Positions 1 to 6,150 of a stretch of DNA of 10,949 nucleotides are shown one piece after another. The DNA is taken from the NCBI GenBank assembly GCA_944364005.1, contig CALVVW010000047.1:1-10949 (forward strand). The letters are read 5' to 3'. This stretch comes from an uncultured Bacilli bacterium (GTDB lineage: Bacteria > Bacillota_I > Bacilli_A > RF39 > UBA660). The notes under the pieces were generated by a model. It had not been told where the DNA came from. It ran no database searches and was given only the letters and a program-made list of their open reading frames with translations. Each line of letters begins with the position of its first letter. Position 1 is the first letter of the stretch. The translations under genes and the position numbers were made by a program.

Positions 1-857
1 AAATACTCTTCATACTCTTTTTCAAGATAACTAAGACCAACTCTATCATTTAAAGCATAACCTTTAGCTAAATACTCATCCTTCTCTTCTGCTGGAAGAC
101 CTTGTGTAGTCGTAGAAACCGTACCTAAAACACTACGAAAAGTATCCCCGTAAGGATATACTCTCTCCCAGTCTAAAACCGTATTAAAACCATCAAGTTC
201 ACTATTATGTTCCGCAATATAAGCATATTCTTGATCCGTCGCCTCTTCTTTAATTACCTTCTCATCATAAGTATAACCACGATTCATAAGATAATATAAA
301 TAAGCAGCTCTTAAATCCACTTCTGTAAATGTTGCTAACTCTTCTTCTGTAATTCTCTCAATCTTAAACTCTTCTAAATCCGTAGTACTAAGTTCTCCAG
401 TTTTCACTTTCTCATTTTCTTTCTGAGTAATCTTTTTCTTACACAAATCAGGATATTTCGCAAGATAAAATTCTCTTTTAGCTCGATCTGTCAAACTAGA
501 ATAAGAAAGTTCCAAATGTGGAGAAACTAAATAAGCAAGTTCTATCATTCTACTAGTACTAATATTTTTATCTTTCTTATAAGTAATACTTTTAACTGCC
601 TTATTATCTACAATAATATTATAATTTCTATCATAAATTCTCCCTCTAGGAGAACTAGTACCTTCTACTTTAGTATAAGAAAGTTCTTTTAACTCACTCT
701 TATACTCATCTTTTTTAACTATCATAACAGAATATAATTTAATTCCAACAACACTAAATAACAAAAGAAGAACAACCAAAAAAATAAGAAATCGTCTAGA
801 TATAATTTGATTATAATTTATTTTCTTTTCTTTTTCGTTTAATCGTAACGTACTCAA
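1..857 (-). CDS. Class B penicillin-binding protein (transpeptidase), N-terminal part, cut by window edge
   Basis: Partial gene; 285 codons are visible and the C-terminus lies beyond position 1. A short basic cytoplasmic N-terminus is followed by one membrane anchor (about residues 23-43). Next comes the PBP dimerisation (pedestal) domain with its signature SPRGRIYDRN at residues 69-78. The visible part ends in the family motif NDRVGLSYLEKEYE just before the transpeptidase domain. The catalytic SxxK, SxN and KTG motifs would be off the window. Class B PBPs cross-link peptidoglycan outside the membrane as partners of SEDS glycosyltransferases. The ERVYPYGDTFRSVLG stretch resembles the PBP2/PBP2b group of Bacilli. 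Start chosen: TTG at 857, because an in-frame TAG lies two codons upstream and AGAGGG sits 7 nt before the TTG; the first ATG would fall after the membrane segment. Family assignment is secure; elongation versus division role is not. Confidence 0.93.
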   Translation of the reverse strand, partial: MSTLRLNEKEKKINYNQIISRRFLIFLVVLLLLFSVVGIKLYSVMIVKKDEYKSELKELSYTKVEGTSSPRGRIYDRNYNIIVDNKAVKSITYKKDKNISTSRMIELAYLVSPHLELSYSSLTDRAKREFYLAKYPDLCKKKITQKENEKVKTGELSTTDLEEFKIERITEEELATFTEVDLRAAYLYYLMNRGYTYDEKVIKEEATDQEYAYIAEHNSELDGFNTVLDWERVYPYGDTFRSVLGTVSTTTQGLPAEEKDEYLAKGYALNDRVGLSYLEKEYEEY

Positions 858-864
858 AATCTAT

Positions 865-870
865 CCCTCT
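865..870 (-). promoter_or_regulatory. Ribosome binding site deciding a TTG start
   Basis: AGAGGG on the minus strand, 7 nt before the TTG at 857. It supports the TTG as initiator of the PBP gene, since a stop codon closes the frame immediately upstream and no ATG occurs before the membrane segment. Confidence 0.7.
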
Positions 871-883
871 TTTCTTAATAATT

Positions 884-892
884 ATTCTATCA
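884..892 (-). promoter_or_regulatory. Extended -10 promoter for the PBP gene
   Basis: The minus strand reads TGA-TAGAAT, a TGn extended -10 element with a 5/6 match to TATAAT. No good -35 is visible at 17 nt; a poor ATGATA lies about 19 nt upstream. Transcription would start about 20 nt before the TTG. The same TGTGATA arrangement recurs upstream of other minus-strand genes here. Confidence 0.5.
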
Positions 893-934
893 CATTTTTT
901 TAAACTTATATCATATATTTTAATGAGGTGAAAT

Positions 935-1186
935 ATGTATAAAGAATTAATAAAAAGTTATATACCAAAATTAACACCTAAACTAATAAAAGAATATGGA
1001 AAAAAATTAAATATCTCTCTAACAGACTCCGAAACAATTATATTATACCAATTTATTATGAAAAATTATAGCGAAATTTTGGAAGGAAATGAAACAAGTT
1101 TTATAGAATTAAAGAAAAAATTATCCCCTACTCTCTATACACAATTAATAAAACTATATAATGAAAATAAAACAAAATATTTATAA
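935..1186 (+). CDS. Small DUF2624 (YqfT-like) protein
   Basis: An 83-residue, highly charged, probably all-helical soluble protein without signal peptide or membrane segment. The N-terminal half (KLTPKLIKEYGKKLNISLTDSE) and the spacing of its predicted helices resemble the DUF2624 family, whose B. subtilis member YqfT is encoded next to endonuclease IV. Here nfo is also nearby, but on the opposite strand and one gene away. A good GAGGTG ribosome binding site (925-930) lies 4 nt before the ATG, and a hairpin with T-run follows the stop. Function is unknown for the family. The assignment is from remembered sequence resemblance plus neighbourhood, so moderately sure; that it is a real gene is well supported by the Shine-Dalgarno and terminator. 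Confidence 0.75.
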   Translation: MYKELIKSYIPKLTPKLIKEYGKKLNISLTDSETIILYQFIMKNYSEILEGNETSFIELKKKLSPTLYTQLIKLYNENKTKYL

Positions 1187-1212
1187 TTAATATTAATATT
1201 ACCACAAGCAAT

Positions 1213-1240
1213 GATATATTCATTTTGAATATATCTTTTT
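1213..1240 (+). terminator. Intrinsic terminator of the DUF2624 gene
   Basis: A perfect 10-bp inverted repeat (GATATATTCA / TGAATATATC) with a 3-nt TTT loop is followed by TTTTT at 1236-1240. It lies 26 nt after the stop of the plus-strand gene. The stem is AT-rich, so it may be leaky. Confidence 0.65.
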
Positions 1241-1274
1241 GATAATAAAATAAGTTACAGTAATCTGTAACTTA
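1241..1274 (-). terminator. Intrinsic terminator of the minus-strand membrane protein gene
   Basis: A perfect 10-bp inverted repeat (TAAGTTACAG / CTGTAACTTA, 1251-1274) with loop TAAT or ATTA. Reading the minus strand it is followed by TTTTATTATC. It sits 36 nt past the stop at 1311. The plus-strand side has no T-run, so it should act only on minus-strand transcription. Confidence 0.7.
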
Positions 1275-1310
1275 AGACATAATACATTTCAATTTTATAT
1301 AAACAACTAA

Positions 1311-1937
1311 TTATATTATTCTAATATTAGCATTGGGACAATACTCTTTTAAAATCTTCTTACATTCGGTTTTAGAATTAGAATAAAGAAAATAAATTTT
1401 TCTATTCTTTGTCTTCAAAACTGCTGACATTTCACCGATATCAATATAATAGACATCCATCCTATAAATAGCACCAGTAAGATGTAATTTGGGAGCAAGC
1501 GCCTTATTAGACACAATAACATCATGATTTTCAAAAATAGTATTAGTATATAAATCTTCTACCAAATTAATGATTTCAGGATATTTTTTTATGGTAAAGT
1601 TGTGTTCAATTTTAGAATTTCTAATGCTAATATAAACCAGTGACAAACCAAATAAAGTAACAAAAGAAAAAACAAATACTAAGATAATAATTCTGTAATC
1701 AAATTTCCCTTCATAAAAGAAATACATGATAAAAATAAGTAAAAAAATACATCCAATAATAAGAAGTGGTATTCCCATAATCATGATAAAAAGATAGTCT
1801 GATCTAAGCTGCTTAGCTAACAACTCCTCTCCCTTCTTCTTATCAAAATTATCCGTTTTAATATTTTGAATACCTTTTTTAATAGTTTTATGACCAGCAG
1901 ACTTCATTAAACTTGAACGAATAAAAGCACGAAACAT
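1311..1937 (-). CDS. Unrecognised membrane protein with two TM segments and a C-terminal soluble domain
   Basis: I do not recognise this 208-residue protein. Residues 1-45 are basic and hydrophilic (many Lys/Arg, so probably cytoplasmic). Two hydrophobic segments follow at about 48-74 and 82-104, forming a hairpin. The remaining 100 residues are soluble and would also be cytoplasmic. The C-terminal half alternates short hydrophobic strands (HDVIVSNKAL, YRMDVYYIDIGEMSAVL, KIYFLYS), and the shape recalls bacterial PH-like domains; this is a guess from pattern only. The start has a degenerate GTAGTGAT in place of the usual AGGTGAT, with ATG 5 nt later, so expression may be weak. It lies 55 nt downstream of nfo with no clear terminator between, and could be cotranscribed with it. 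A terminator follows. Confidence 0.8.
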   Translation of the reverse strand: MFRAFIRSSLMKSAGHKTIKKGIQNIKTDNFDKKKGEELLAKQLRSDYLFIMIMGIPLLIIGCIFLLIFIMYFFYEGKFDYRIIILVFVFSFVTLFGLSLVYISIRNSKIEHNFTIKKYPEIINLVEDLYTNTIFENHDVIVSNKALAPKLHLTGAIYRMDVYYIDIGEMSAVLKTKNRKIYFLYSNSKTECKKILKEYCPNANIRII

Positions 1938-1992
1938 ATAATATCACTACTTTCTTGTAAGGACTATTAACATTTCTCATTCAAAATGACAT

Positions 1993-2877
1993 TTAATCCT
2001 GTTCCCTTATCTTTTCTATAAGATGAGAATCAAATTTTTTATTTCTAATCATCTCTATTTCATATTTATAAGGAGCATACTCCCTATCTACGTAAGGCGT
2101 TTCTAATATTTTAGGAACATCTTCTAGTCTCTCATTATAAATAATAGAAATTAAATTATCGAATCCAATAGTTCCAAAACCAATATTTTCGTGTCTATCT
2201 TTATGGGCACCTAAAGGATTTTTACTATCGTTAACATGAACACAACCTATCCTTGAAATACCAATCAAAGAATCAAACTGATCTAAAAAGAGATCAAACT
2301 TACTCATATCATACCCGGCATCATTCAAGTGACAAGTATCAAGACATACACCAATATGCTCTTTATCATCAACTAAATCAATAATTCTCTTAATCTCTTC
2401 CAAAGAGGAACCAACTTCTGTACCCTTACCGGCCATAGTCTCAAGTAATATAGTAACATCATGTGTTCCTAAAATCATATTAAGTCCCTTCGCAATATTA
2501 GAAATAGCAGTATCTACACCAAGTCCTACATGGCTACCTGGATGTAATACTAACGACTTAATACCTAGTAGTTCACAACGCTCTAACTCTTCTTGTAAAA
2601 ATCTAACAGAAAACATAAATTTATCAGGATCTTTATCATTAGCAAGATTAATAATATAAGGAGCATGTACAACTACCTTAGAATAATCAATTTTTGCATC
2701 TTTCATTAATGACAAAGCTTCCAAAGTAAGTCCATCCTGTATCGGATAACGACTCGTATTTTGAGGAGCACCAGTATAAAACATAAATGTATTAGCTTGA
2801 TAACTTAACGCTTCTTTTAAACTTCCAACAAGTTGACTATCTTTTCTAAAGCCAACATGACTTCCAATATATAACAT
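1993..2877 (-). CDS. nfo: Endonuclease IV (apurinic/apyrimidinic endonuclease)
   Basis: This AP endonuclease cleaves the DNA backbone 5' to abasic sites in base excision repair and also removes 3' blocking groups. At 294 residues it has the usual bacterial length for a TIM-barrel enzyme with a trinuclear zinc centre. All nine expected metal ligands can be placed: H71 (VVHAPY), H112 (LHPGSH), E146 (LETMAGKGTE), D180 and H183 (LDTCH), H214 (VHVNDSK), D227 and H229 (HKDRHENIG) and E259 (ETP). The enzyme therefore looks intact. A strong GGAGG ribosome binding site at 2885-2889 lies 7 nt before the ATG. It has its own extended -10 promoter just downstream of the pilin terminator. In B. subtilis nfo lies beside yqfT, and a yqfT-like gene is also close by here. 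Confidence 0.98.
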   Translation of the reverse strand: MLYIGSHVGFRKDSQLVGSLKEALSYQANTFMFYTGAPQNTSRYPIQDGLTLEALSLMKDAKIDYSKVVVHAPYIINLANDKDPDKFMFSVRFLQEELERCELLGIKSLVLHPGSHVGLGVDTAISNIAKGLNMILGTHDVTILLETMAGKGTEVGSSLEEIKRIIDLVDDKEHIGVCLDTCHLNDAGYDMSKFDLFLDQFDSLIGISRIGCVHVNDSKNPLGAHKDRHENIGFGTIGFDNLISIIYNERLEDVPKILETPYVDREYAPYKYEIEMIRNKKFDSHLIEKIREQD

Positions 2878-2895
2878 ATAATAACCTCCAACATA

Positions 2896-2904
2896 AGTAT
2901 ATCA
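2896..2904 (-). promoter_or_regulatory. Extended -10 promoter for nfo
   Basis: The minus strand reads TTTGATATACT: a TGA extended element followed by TATACT. It begins 12 nt beyond the T-run of the pilin terminator. No convincing -35 is visible; the T/C-rich terminator tail occupies that position. The predicted leader is short and leads directly into GGAGG. Confidence 0.5.
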
Positions 2905-2916
2905 AAGAACAAGGCA

Positions 2917-2944
2917 AAGAAAAAGACTTCTTTCGAAGTCCTTT
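2917..2944 (-). terminator. Intrinsic terminator of the pilin operon
   Basis: On the minus strand GACTTC-GAAA-GAAGTC forms a perfect 6-bp stem with a stable GAAA tetraloop. A-T and G-T pairs extend it outward, and TTTTTCTTT follows. It starts within a few nt of the stop of the last pilin gene and would end the pilin transcript before nfo. Confidence 0.85.
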
Positions 2945-2947
2945 AAA

Positions 2948-3550
2948 TTAATTTTCTACACAAGTACGTTGTGCAAGTGTAACACCATTAGGAACTTTAG
3001 GTTTAACATTTTCATTATTATATCCTATACCAGTAGATTTAACATCAGCACGAAGTAATTCATCTGCTTCAGTTCCTCCTGTTCCAACAGTAGCATCTGT
3101 TGCGATAGTAAAGTTATCAGTAATACCATGTGTACCATCAGATAACGCTACATAGTATTGAGTTCTTCTTTCTGTTGTACCAGAACCATCTTCAGTAATA
3201 TGTACACGGACATATCCCTTTAAGTCACGATTACCCCAAGAAGACTTACCTCCTTGATCAAGTAAATTAACCATATCATCTGATGAAGTATCAATTAAGA
3301 CATACCAATCACCTGCATCAACACCTGATGATACAATACGATCAGTATCTCCACACATTAAACTATCAGACGCCCACATATTTCTAGCAGCATTTACATA
3401 TTCCTTTGCTGTAGATAAGAATGTATCTTTTCTTGAATTTTCAATGTAACGAGTCATTGCAGGAATTGCAACCATCATTAAAATACCCATGATAACGATT
3501 ACTGCAAGCAACTCAATTAACGTAAAACCATTTTTATTTAACTTTTTCAT
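2948..3550 (-). CDS. Type IV pilin-like protein A (major pilin candidate)
   Basis: A 200-residue prepilin. The class III leader MKKLNKNG is followed by F9 and the N-methylation helix FTLIELLAVIVIMG, with the key Glu at mature position 5 (E13). A prepilin peptidase would cut after G8 and methylate F9; the helix is the packing core of pili or pseudopili. A soluble head follows. C66 and C197 are placed to form the disulfide that staples the C-terminal D-region. It is nearly a copy of the upstream neighbour: residues 1-64 differ only by synonymous codons. The central block (VSSGVDAGDWYV, DTSSDDMVNLLDQGGKSSWGNRDLKGYVRV) is shared, but loops after C66, around residue 125 and near the C-terminus differ. 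AGGAG precedes the ATG, and 28 nt separate it from the upstream pilin gene, indicating one transcript. No pilus assembly genes are in the window. Confidence 0.93.
   Translation of the reverse strand: MKKLNKNGFTLIELLAVIVIMGILMMVAIPAMTRYIENSRKDTFLSTAKEYVNAARNMWASDSLMCGDTDRIVSSGVDAGDWYVLIDTSSDDMVNLLDQGGKSSWGNRDLKGYVRVHITEDGSGTTERRTQYYVALSDGTHGITDNFTIATDATVGTGGTEADELLRADVKSTGIGYNNENVKPKVPNGVTLAQRTCVEN
3192..3244. repeat. 53-bp perfect direct repeat, copy 1 (pilin A)
   Basis: Identical to 3856-3908 in pilin B. It encodes the conserved SSWGNRDLKGYVRVHIT core just before a fully divergent loop. It is part of the gene duplication, but its exact identity contrasts with the flanking divergence. Confidence 0.9.
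3372..3466. repeat. 95-bp near-identical direct repeat, copy 1 (pilin A)
   Basis: Matches 4048-4142 in pilin B with only two mismatches by eye. It encodes the second half of the N-terminal helix and its extension (IPAMTRYIENSRKDTFLSTA and following residues). Confidence 0.85.
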
Positions 3551-3578
3551 AATAACTCCTTTTTAAATTAATTTAATA

Positions 3579-4226
3579 TTAGTTTTCCACACAAACATGA
3601 GACTTAGAAGCATAACTAGACAAATCAGCCCAATTAAATCCAGTAATAGTAGGTGGAACAACCTTAGAATATTGAATATTAGTAGATTTTACATCAGCAC
3701 GAAGTAGTTCATCAGCTTCTGTTCCTCCAGAAACAAGACCAGAAACAACATTTTTACTATCAGTAATACCATGAGTACCATCAGATAACGCTACATAGTA
3801 TTTTGTCTTTCTTTCAGTATCTACAACTACATCAGCATCATCTCTAATTTCTTCCTCAGTAATATGTACACGGACATATCCCTTTAAGTCACGATTACCC
3901 CAAGAAGATTTACCTCCTTGATCTAGTAAATTAACCATATCATCTGATGAAGTATCAATAATAACATACCAATCACCTGCATCAACACCAGATGATACAA
4001 TTCTAGGATTAGTACTATCACCTGTATTACAAATCAAACTATCAGATGCCCACATATTTCTAGCAGCATTTACATACTCCTTTGCTGTAGATAAGAATGT
4101 ATCCTTTCTTGAATTTTCAATGTAACGAGTCATTGCAGGAATAGCTACCATCATTAAGATACCCATGATAACAATTACGGCAAGCAACTCAATTAGGGTA
4201 AACCCGTTCTTGTTTAATTTTTTCAT
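3579..4226 (-). CDS. Type IV pilin-like protein B (tandem paralogue of A)
   Basis: A 215-residue prepilin with the same leader, cleavage site (G8/F9), Glu5 (E13) and N-terminal helix as the downstream copy. C66 and C212 form the likely D-region disulfide. Relative to pilin A it carries a 4-residue longer loop after C66 (CNTGDSTNPR), a longer acidic loop (TEEEIRDDADVVVDTE) and a different C-terminal tail before the common CVEN ending. It is the first gene after a good sigma-A-type promoter (4261-4289) and probably the first cistron of a two-pilin operon. Ribosome binding site GAGAGGAT lies 9 nt before the ATG. Whether A and B build the same fibre, or alternative ones, cannot be told from sequence; A/B may be major subunits and the unrelated-headed third pilin a minor one. 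Confidence 0.93.
   Translation of the reverse strand: MKKLNKNGFTLIELLAVIVIMGILMMVAIPAMTRYIENSRKDTFLSTAKEYVNAARNMWASDSLICNTGDSTNPRIVSSGVDAGDWYVIIDTSSDDMVNLLDQGGKSSWGNRDLKGYVRVHITEEEIRDDADVVVDTERKTKYYVALSDGTHGITDSKNVVSGLVSGGTEADELLRADVKSTNIQYSKVVPPTITGFNWADLSSYASKSHVCVEN
3856..3908. repeat. 53-bp perfect direct repeat, copy 2 (pilin B)
   Basis: Second copy of the 53-bp block at 3192-3244, about 664 bp away and in the same orientation. Suitable substrate for recombination or gene conversion between the two pilin genes. Confidence 0.9.
4048..4142. repeat. 95-bp near-identical direct repeat, copy 2 (pilin B)
   Basis: Second copy of the 95-bp block at 3372-3466, two mismatches. The adjoining 70 bp that encode the leader and helix start are much more diverged (ten mismatches). 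Confidence 0.85.
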
Positions 4227-4260
4227 TTCAAACTATCCTCTCTTTCTATTTTACAAATCA

Positions 4261-4289
4261 ATCATACTATGGAAATTTTTAAAAAGCAA
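4261..4289 (-). promoter_or_regulatory. Sigma-A-type promoter for the pilin B-A operon
   Basis: The minus strand has TTGCTT (-35, 4284-4289), a 17-nt spacer and TATGAT (-10, 4261-4266). Matches are 4/6 and 5/6 with ideal spacing. Transcription would start about 27 nt before the pilin B ATG. This is the better of only two full -35/-10 candidates in the window. Confidence 0.7.
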
Positions 4290-4313
4290 TACCTTTAAAT
4301 TATTTTTACAATT

Positions 4314-4332
4314 ATTGACAAATAAATTGACA
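4314..4332. repeat. Two ATTGACAA direct repeats, 11 bp apart
   Basis: ATTGACAA occurs at 4314-4321 and 4325-4332 on the plus strand (TTGTCAAT on the minus). The start-to-start distance is 11 bp, close to one helical turn. They lie 25-43 bp upstream of the pilin -35, a position suited to an activator site. In AT-rich DNA this could be chance. Confidence 0.4.
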
Positions 4333-4337
4333 ATCTC

Positions 4338-4895
4338 TTATGCAGCTGCTGCTGCCGTATCATAAACCTTAGTGATATTATTACAGCTTACCTTAGTTTT
4401 AGCAGTATTAGAATCAGCTAAAATATTGGTACCAGAACCATTAGTAATTAAATCTGAGGCATTACTATTATTCAATTCGTCAGATGATTTATACATAATA
4501 CCACGATGACCACCTGCCTCCATTTTTTCATCTAATGTAACATAATAGATATATCTGTTTTTAGTACTTCCCGCCTCTGGAGAATTAACAATCATAACAT
4601 AAGAATTATCTTTCTCATATCCCCCATTATTAGGTGCGTTATCAAACTCTGAATTATCTAAAAATCCTAGTGTCATCACCACACAATCACCCTTAGGAGG
4701 TCGATAAATTGGATTTCCTCGAAACTCATACTCTGCTAAAGATAAAAGTTTCTTAGCATCTTCTACATAAGTACTTGCTTTACTGTTATTTAATATTCCC
4801 ATAACATTAGGAACTGCTATTACCATAATTGCCGCAAGAATTACCATAGCAGCCAGTAATTCTATTAATGTAAATCCTTTATTATTTACCTTCAT
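4338..4895 (-). CDS. Type IV pilin-like protein C with poly-alanine C-terminus
   Basis: A 185-residue prepilin (from the ATG at 4895) with leader MKVNNKG, cleavage expected between G7 and F8, and FTLIELLAAMVILAAI with Glu5 at E12. After the helix its head is not alignable with pilins A and B, but it again has two cysteines (C71, C171) in positions fitting a D-region disulfide. The last five residues are alanines encoded by a GCA/GCT/GCC run right before the stop. Start choice: a GTG and an ATG occur 9 and 6 nt further upstream in frame, but the GTG lies inside the AGGTGAT Shine-Dalgarno and the intermediate ATG overlaps it. The ATG at 4895 gives the leader length typical of this group. It may be a minor or tip pilin. 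It precedes the pilin B-A operon by 111 nt holding a separate promoter, so it can be transcribed independently. Confidence 0.9.
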   Translation of the reverse strand: MKVNNKGFTLIELLAAMVILAAIMVIAVPNVMGILNNSKASTYVEDAKKLLSLAEYEFRGNPIYRPPKGDCVVMTLGFLDNSEFDNAPNNGGYEKDNSYVMIVNSPEAGSTKNRYIYYVTLDEKMEAGGHRGIMYKSSDELNNSNASDLITNGSGTNILADSNTAKTKVSCNNITKVYDTAAAAA

Positions 4896-4899
4896 TATC

Positions 4900-4906
4900 A
4901 TCACCT
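4900..4906 (-). promoter_or_regulatory. Ribosome binding site deciding the pilin C start
   Basis: AGGTGAT on the minus strand, followed by GATA and ATG (4895). The longest open frame would begin at a GTG inside this site, which cannot be the start if the site is used. Confidence 0.75.
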
Positions 4907-4912
4907 ATTTTA

Positions 4913-4921
4913 ATAATATCA
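4913..4921 (-). promoter_or_regulatory. Possible extended -10 promoter for pilin C
   Basis: The minus strand reads TGA-TATTAT (extended -10), preceded by a T-rich stretch after the GHL10 stop. There is no good -35. Predicted transcription starts almost at the Shine-Dalgarno, giving a very short leader; read-through from the upstream hydrolase gene is an alternative. Confidence 0.4.
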
Positions 4922-4942
4922 TAAAAATGATGAAAAAAAAGG

Positions 4943-6106
4943 TTATTTTAATATTTTTTTCATATTTTTAACTTCGGCCATCGTAGTAGAAGTATACAAT
5001 TCTGGATTAAATAAATAATCATATCGAAACAAAGAAAATCCCTGATATTGCTTTAAATTTCTAGTAAGAAGTACTTCTCTCATAATAATATCATCATTTT
5101 CTAACCATTCCGTACTACCACTCTTTGCAAAATTATCTACCGCTCCCACTTTATAAAAAGCAAGAACTGGTAATAACTCTACCTTACTAGCAAGCTCCTC
5201 CCATTCATTAAGGACAGAAATGAAAGCTTTTGTCTCATTATAAAACCCGTAATAAATCTGAGGCATTAAAAAATCAACAAAATCAGAACTACTGCCCCAT
5301 TTTTTAACATCCGCATAATGCTTTTGATAATTATTTTCAATATTACCATCAGGTGAAATTCCAAATAACGTATGATTTTCATGACAAATCTGATAAACTT
5401 CTTGAACCAGTTCATTTACTTGATTAAACCGAAACTCATCAATAGAAACATTAGAATGCATCTTATAGTAAGCATCATATTCTTCTAAATCAATCGTATC
5501 ATTAGGATAAAAATAATCATCAAAAATAACTCCATCTAAAGAATACTTTTGAACTAACTCCTCAACTCCATCAACAATAATATCTCGTGCTTCCTTACTA
5601 GCCGGATTATAAAAAATACCATTATTAATATCAACAACACTAGTATTCAAATAAGAATAAGCAGGATTATCCTGGCTAATATCACTACTATCTTCATCTC
5701 CTCGAATACGATAAGGATTAATCCAAGCATAAAGTTCTATTTTCTCTTCCCTACAAACATCTAAAAAACTTTTTAAAATATCATATCCCGGAGATACACC
5801 CTCTTCTCCACTGACAGTAGCACTCCAAGGAAAAATATCAGAAGGATAAATAGCATCACTAAAACTACGTACCTGTAGTAAAATCATCGTAAATCCTAAC
5901 TCGTCAATATTAGAAACCATACGACGAATCTCTTCTTTTCCCTCTTGTGCATCCTTTCCCTTTAAATATTTTGAAATCTCAATATAACTAACAAAAATTC
6001 CCCGCTTCTCTTTATCTACAGCAACCACTTCCTTCTTATCAAAAGAACGAAAAACAAAAAAAATAGATAAGAAAAAAAACAACACAATAAAAACTTTAAT
6101 CTTCAT
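4943..6106 (-). CDS. Membrane-anchored GHL10-family (DUF187-type) glycoside hydrolase
   Basis: A 387-residue protein (from ATG 6106) whose N-terminal hydrophobic segment (about residues 3-20, after Lys2/Lys4) is a signal anchor or uncleaved signal, so the catalytic domain is extracellular. The TIM-barrel domain shows the family blocks QVRSFSDAIYPSDIFPWS (78-95), YAWINPYRI (126-134), FDDYFYP (195-201, with the acidic pair D196/D197) and a later LMPQIYYGF. GHL10 enzymes include E. coli DigH, which acts on denuded peptidoglycan glycan strands, and B. subtilis YngK. Cleavage of cell-wall glycan is thus plausible but the substrate is not proven here. Start choice: GGTGAT lies 3 nt before the ATG at 6106; the longer frame from 6154 would overlap the preceding stop as ATGA but has only a weak AAGAAG site and adds an odd Phe/Trp-rich extension. 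It follows the DUF421 gene by 44 nt, probably in one transcript. Confidence 0.9.
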   Translation of the reverse strand: MKIKVFIVLFFFLSIFFVFRSFDKKEVVAVDKEKRGIFVSYIEISKYLKGKDAQEGKEEIRRMVSNIDELGFTMILLQVRSFSDAIYPSDIFPWSATVSGEEGVSPGYDILKSFLDVCREEKIELYAWINPYRIRGDEDSSDISQDNPAYSYLNTSVVDINNGIFYNPASKEARDIIVDGVEELVQKYSLDGVIFDDYFYPNDTIDLEEYDAYYKMHSNVSIDEFRFNQVNELVQEVYQICHENHTLFGISPDGNIENNYQKHYADVKKWGSSSDFVDFLMPQIYYGFYNETKAFISVLNEWEELASKVELLPVLAFYKVGAVDNFAKSGSTEWLENDDIIMREVLLTRNLKQYQGFSLFRYDYLFNPELYTSTTMAEVKNMKKILK

Positions 6107-6109
6107 ACT

Positions 6110-6115
6110 ATCACC
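6110..6115 (-). promoter_or_regulatory. Ribosome binding site deciding the GHL10 start
   Basis: GGTGAT on the minus strand, then AGT and ATG (6106). It matches the AGGTGAT-NNN-ATG pattern seen before the DUF421 gene and the first CDF gene, and favours 6106 over the upstream ATG at 6154. Confidence 0.65.
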
Positions 6116-6150
6116 ATAAAAAAAATACCATAAAAAAAAGAAACAATTTG

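Noticed and set aside
3192..4142. Repeated blocks as a CRISPR or mobile element
   Set aside because: They are in-frame parts of two paralogous pilin genes with no spacers, terminal inverted repeats or target duplications.
4165..4365. Plus-strand open frame of 66 codons over the pilin B start and the pilin C end
   Set aside because: It is antisense to two solid pilin genes and their promoter, has no ribosome binding site, and its alanine tail is simply the reverse reading of the pilin C GCN run.
4896..4942. ATCAT-AAAA-ATGAT hairpin as terminator of the GHL10 gene
   Set aside because: The stem is only 5 A/T-rich pairs, the T-run precedes it rather than follows, and it overlaps the likely pilin C promoter.
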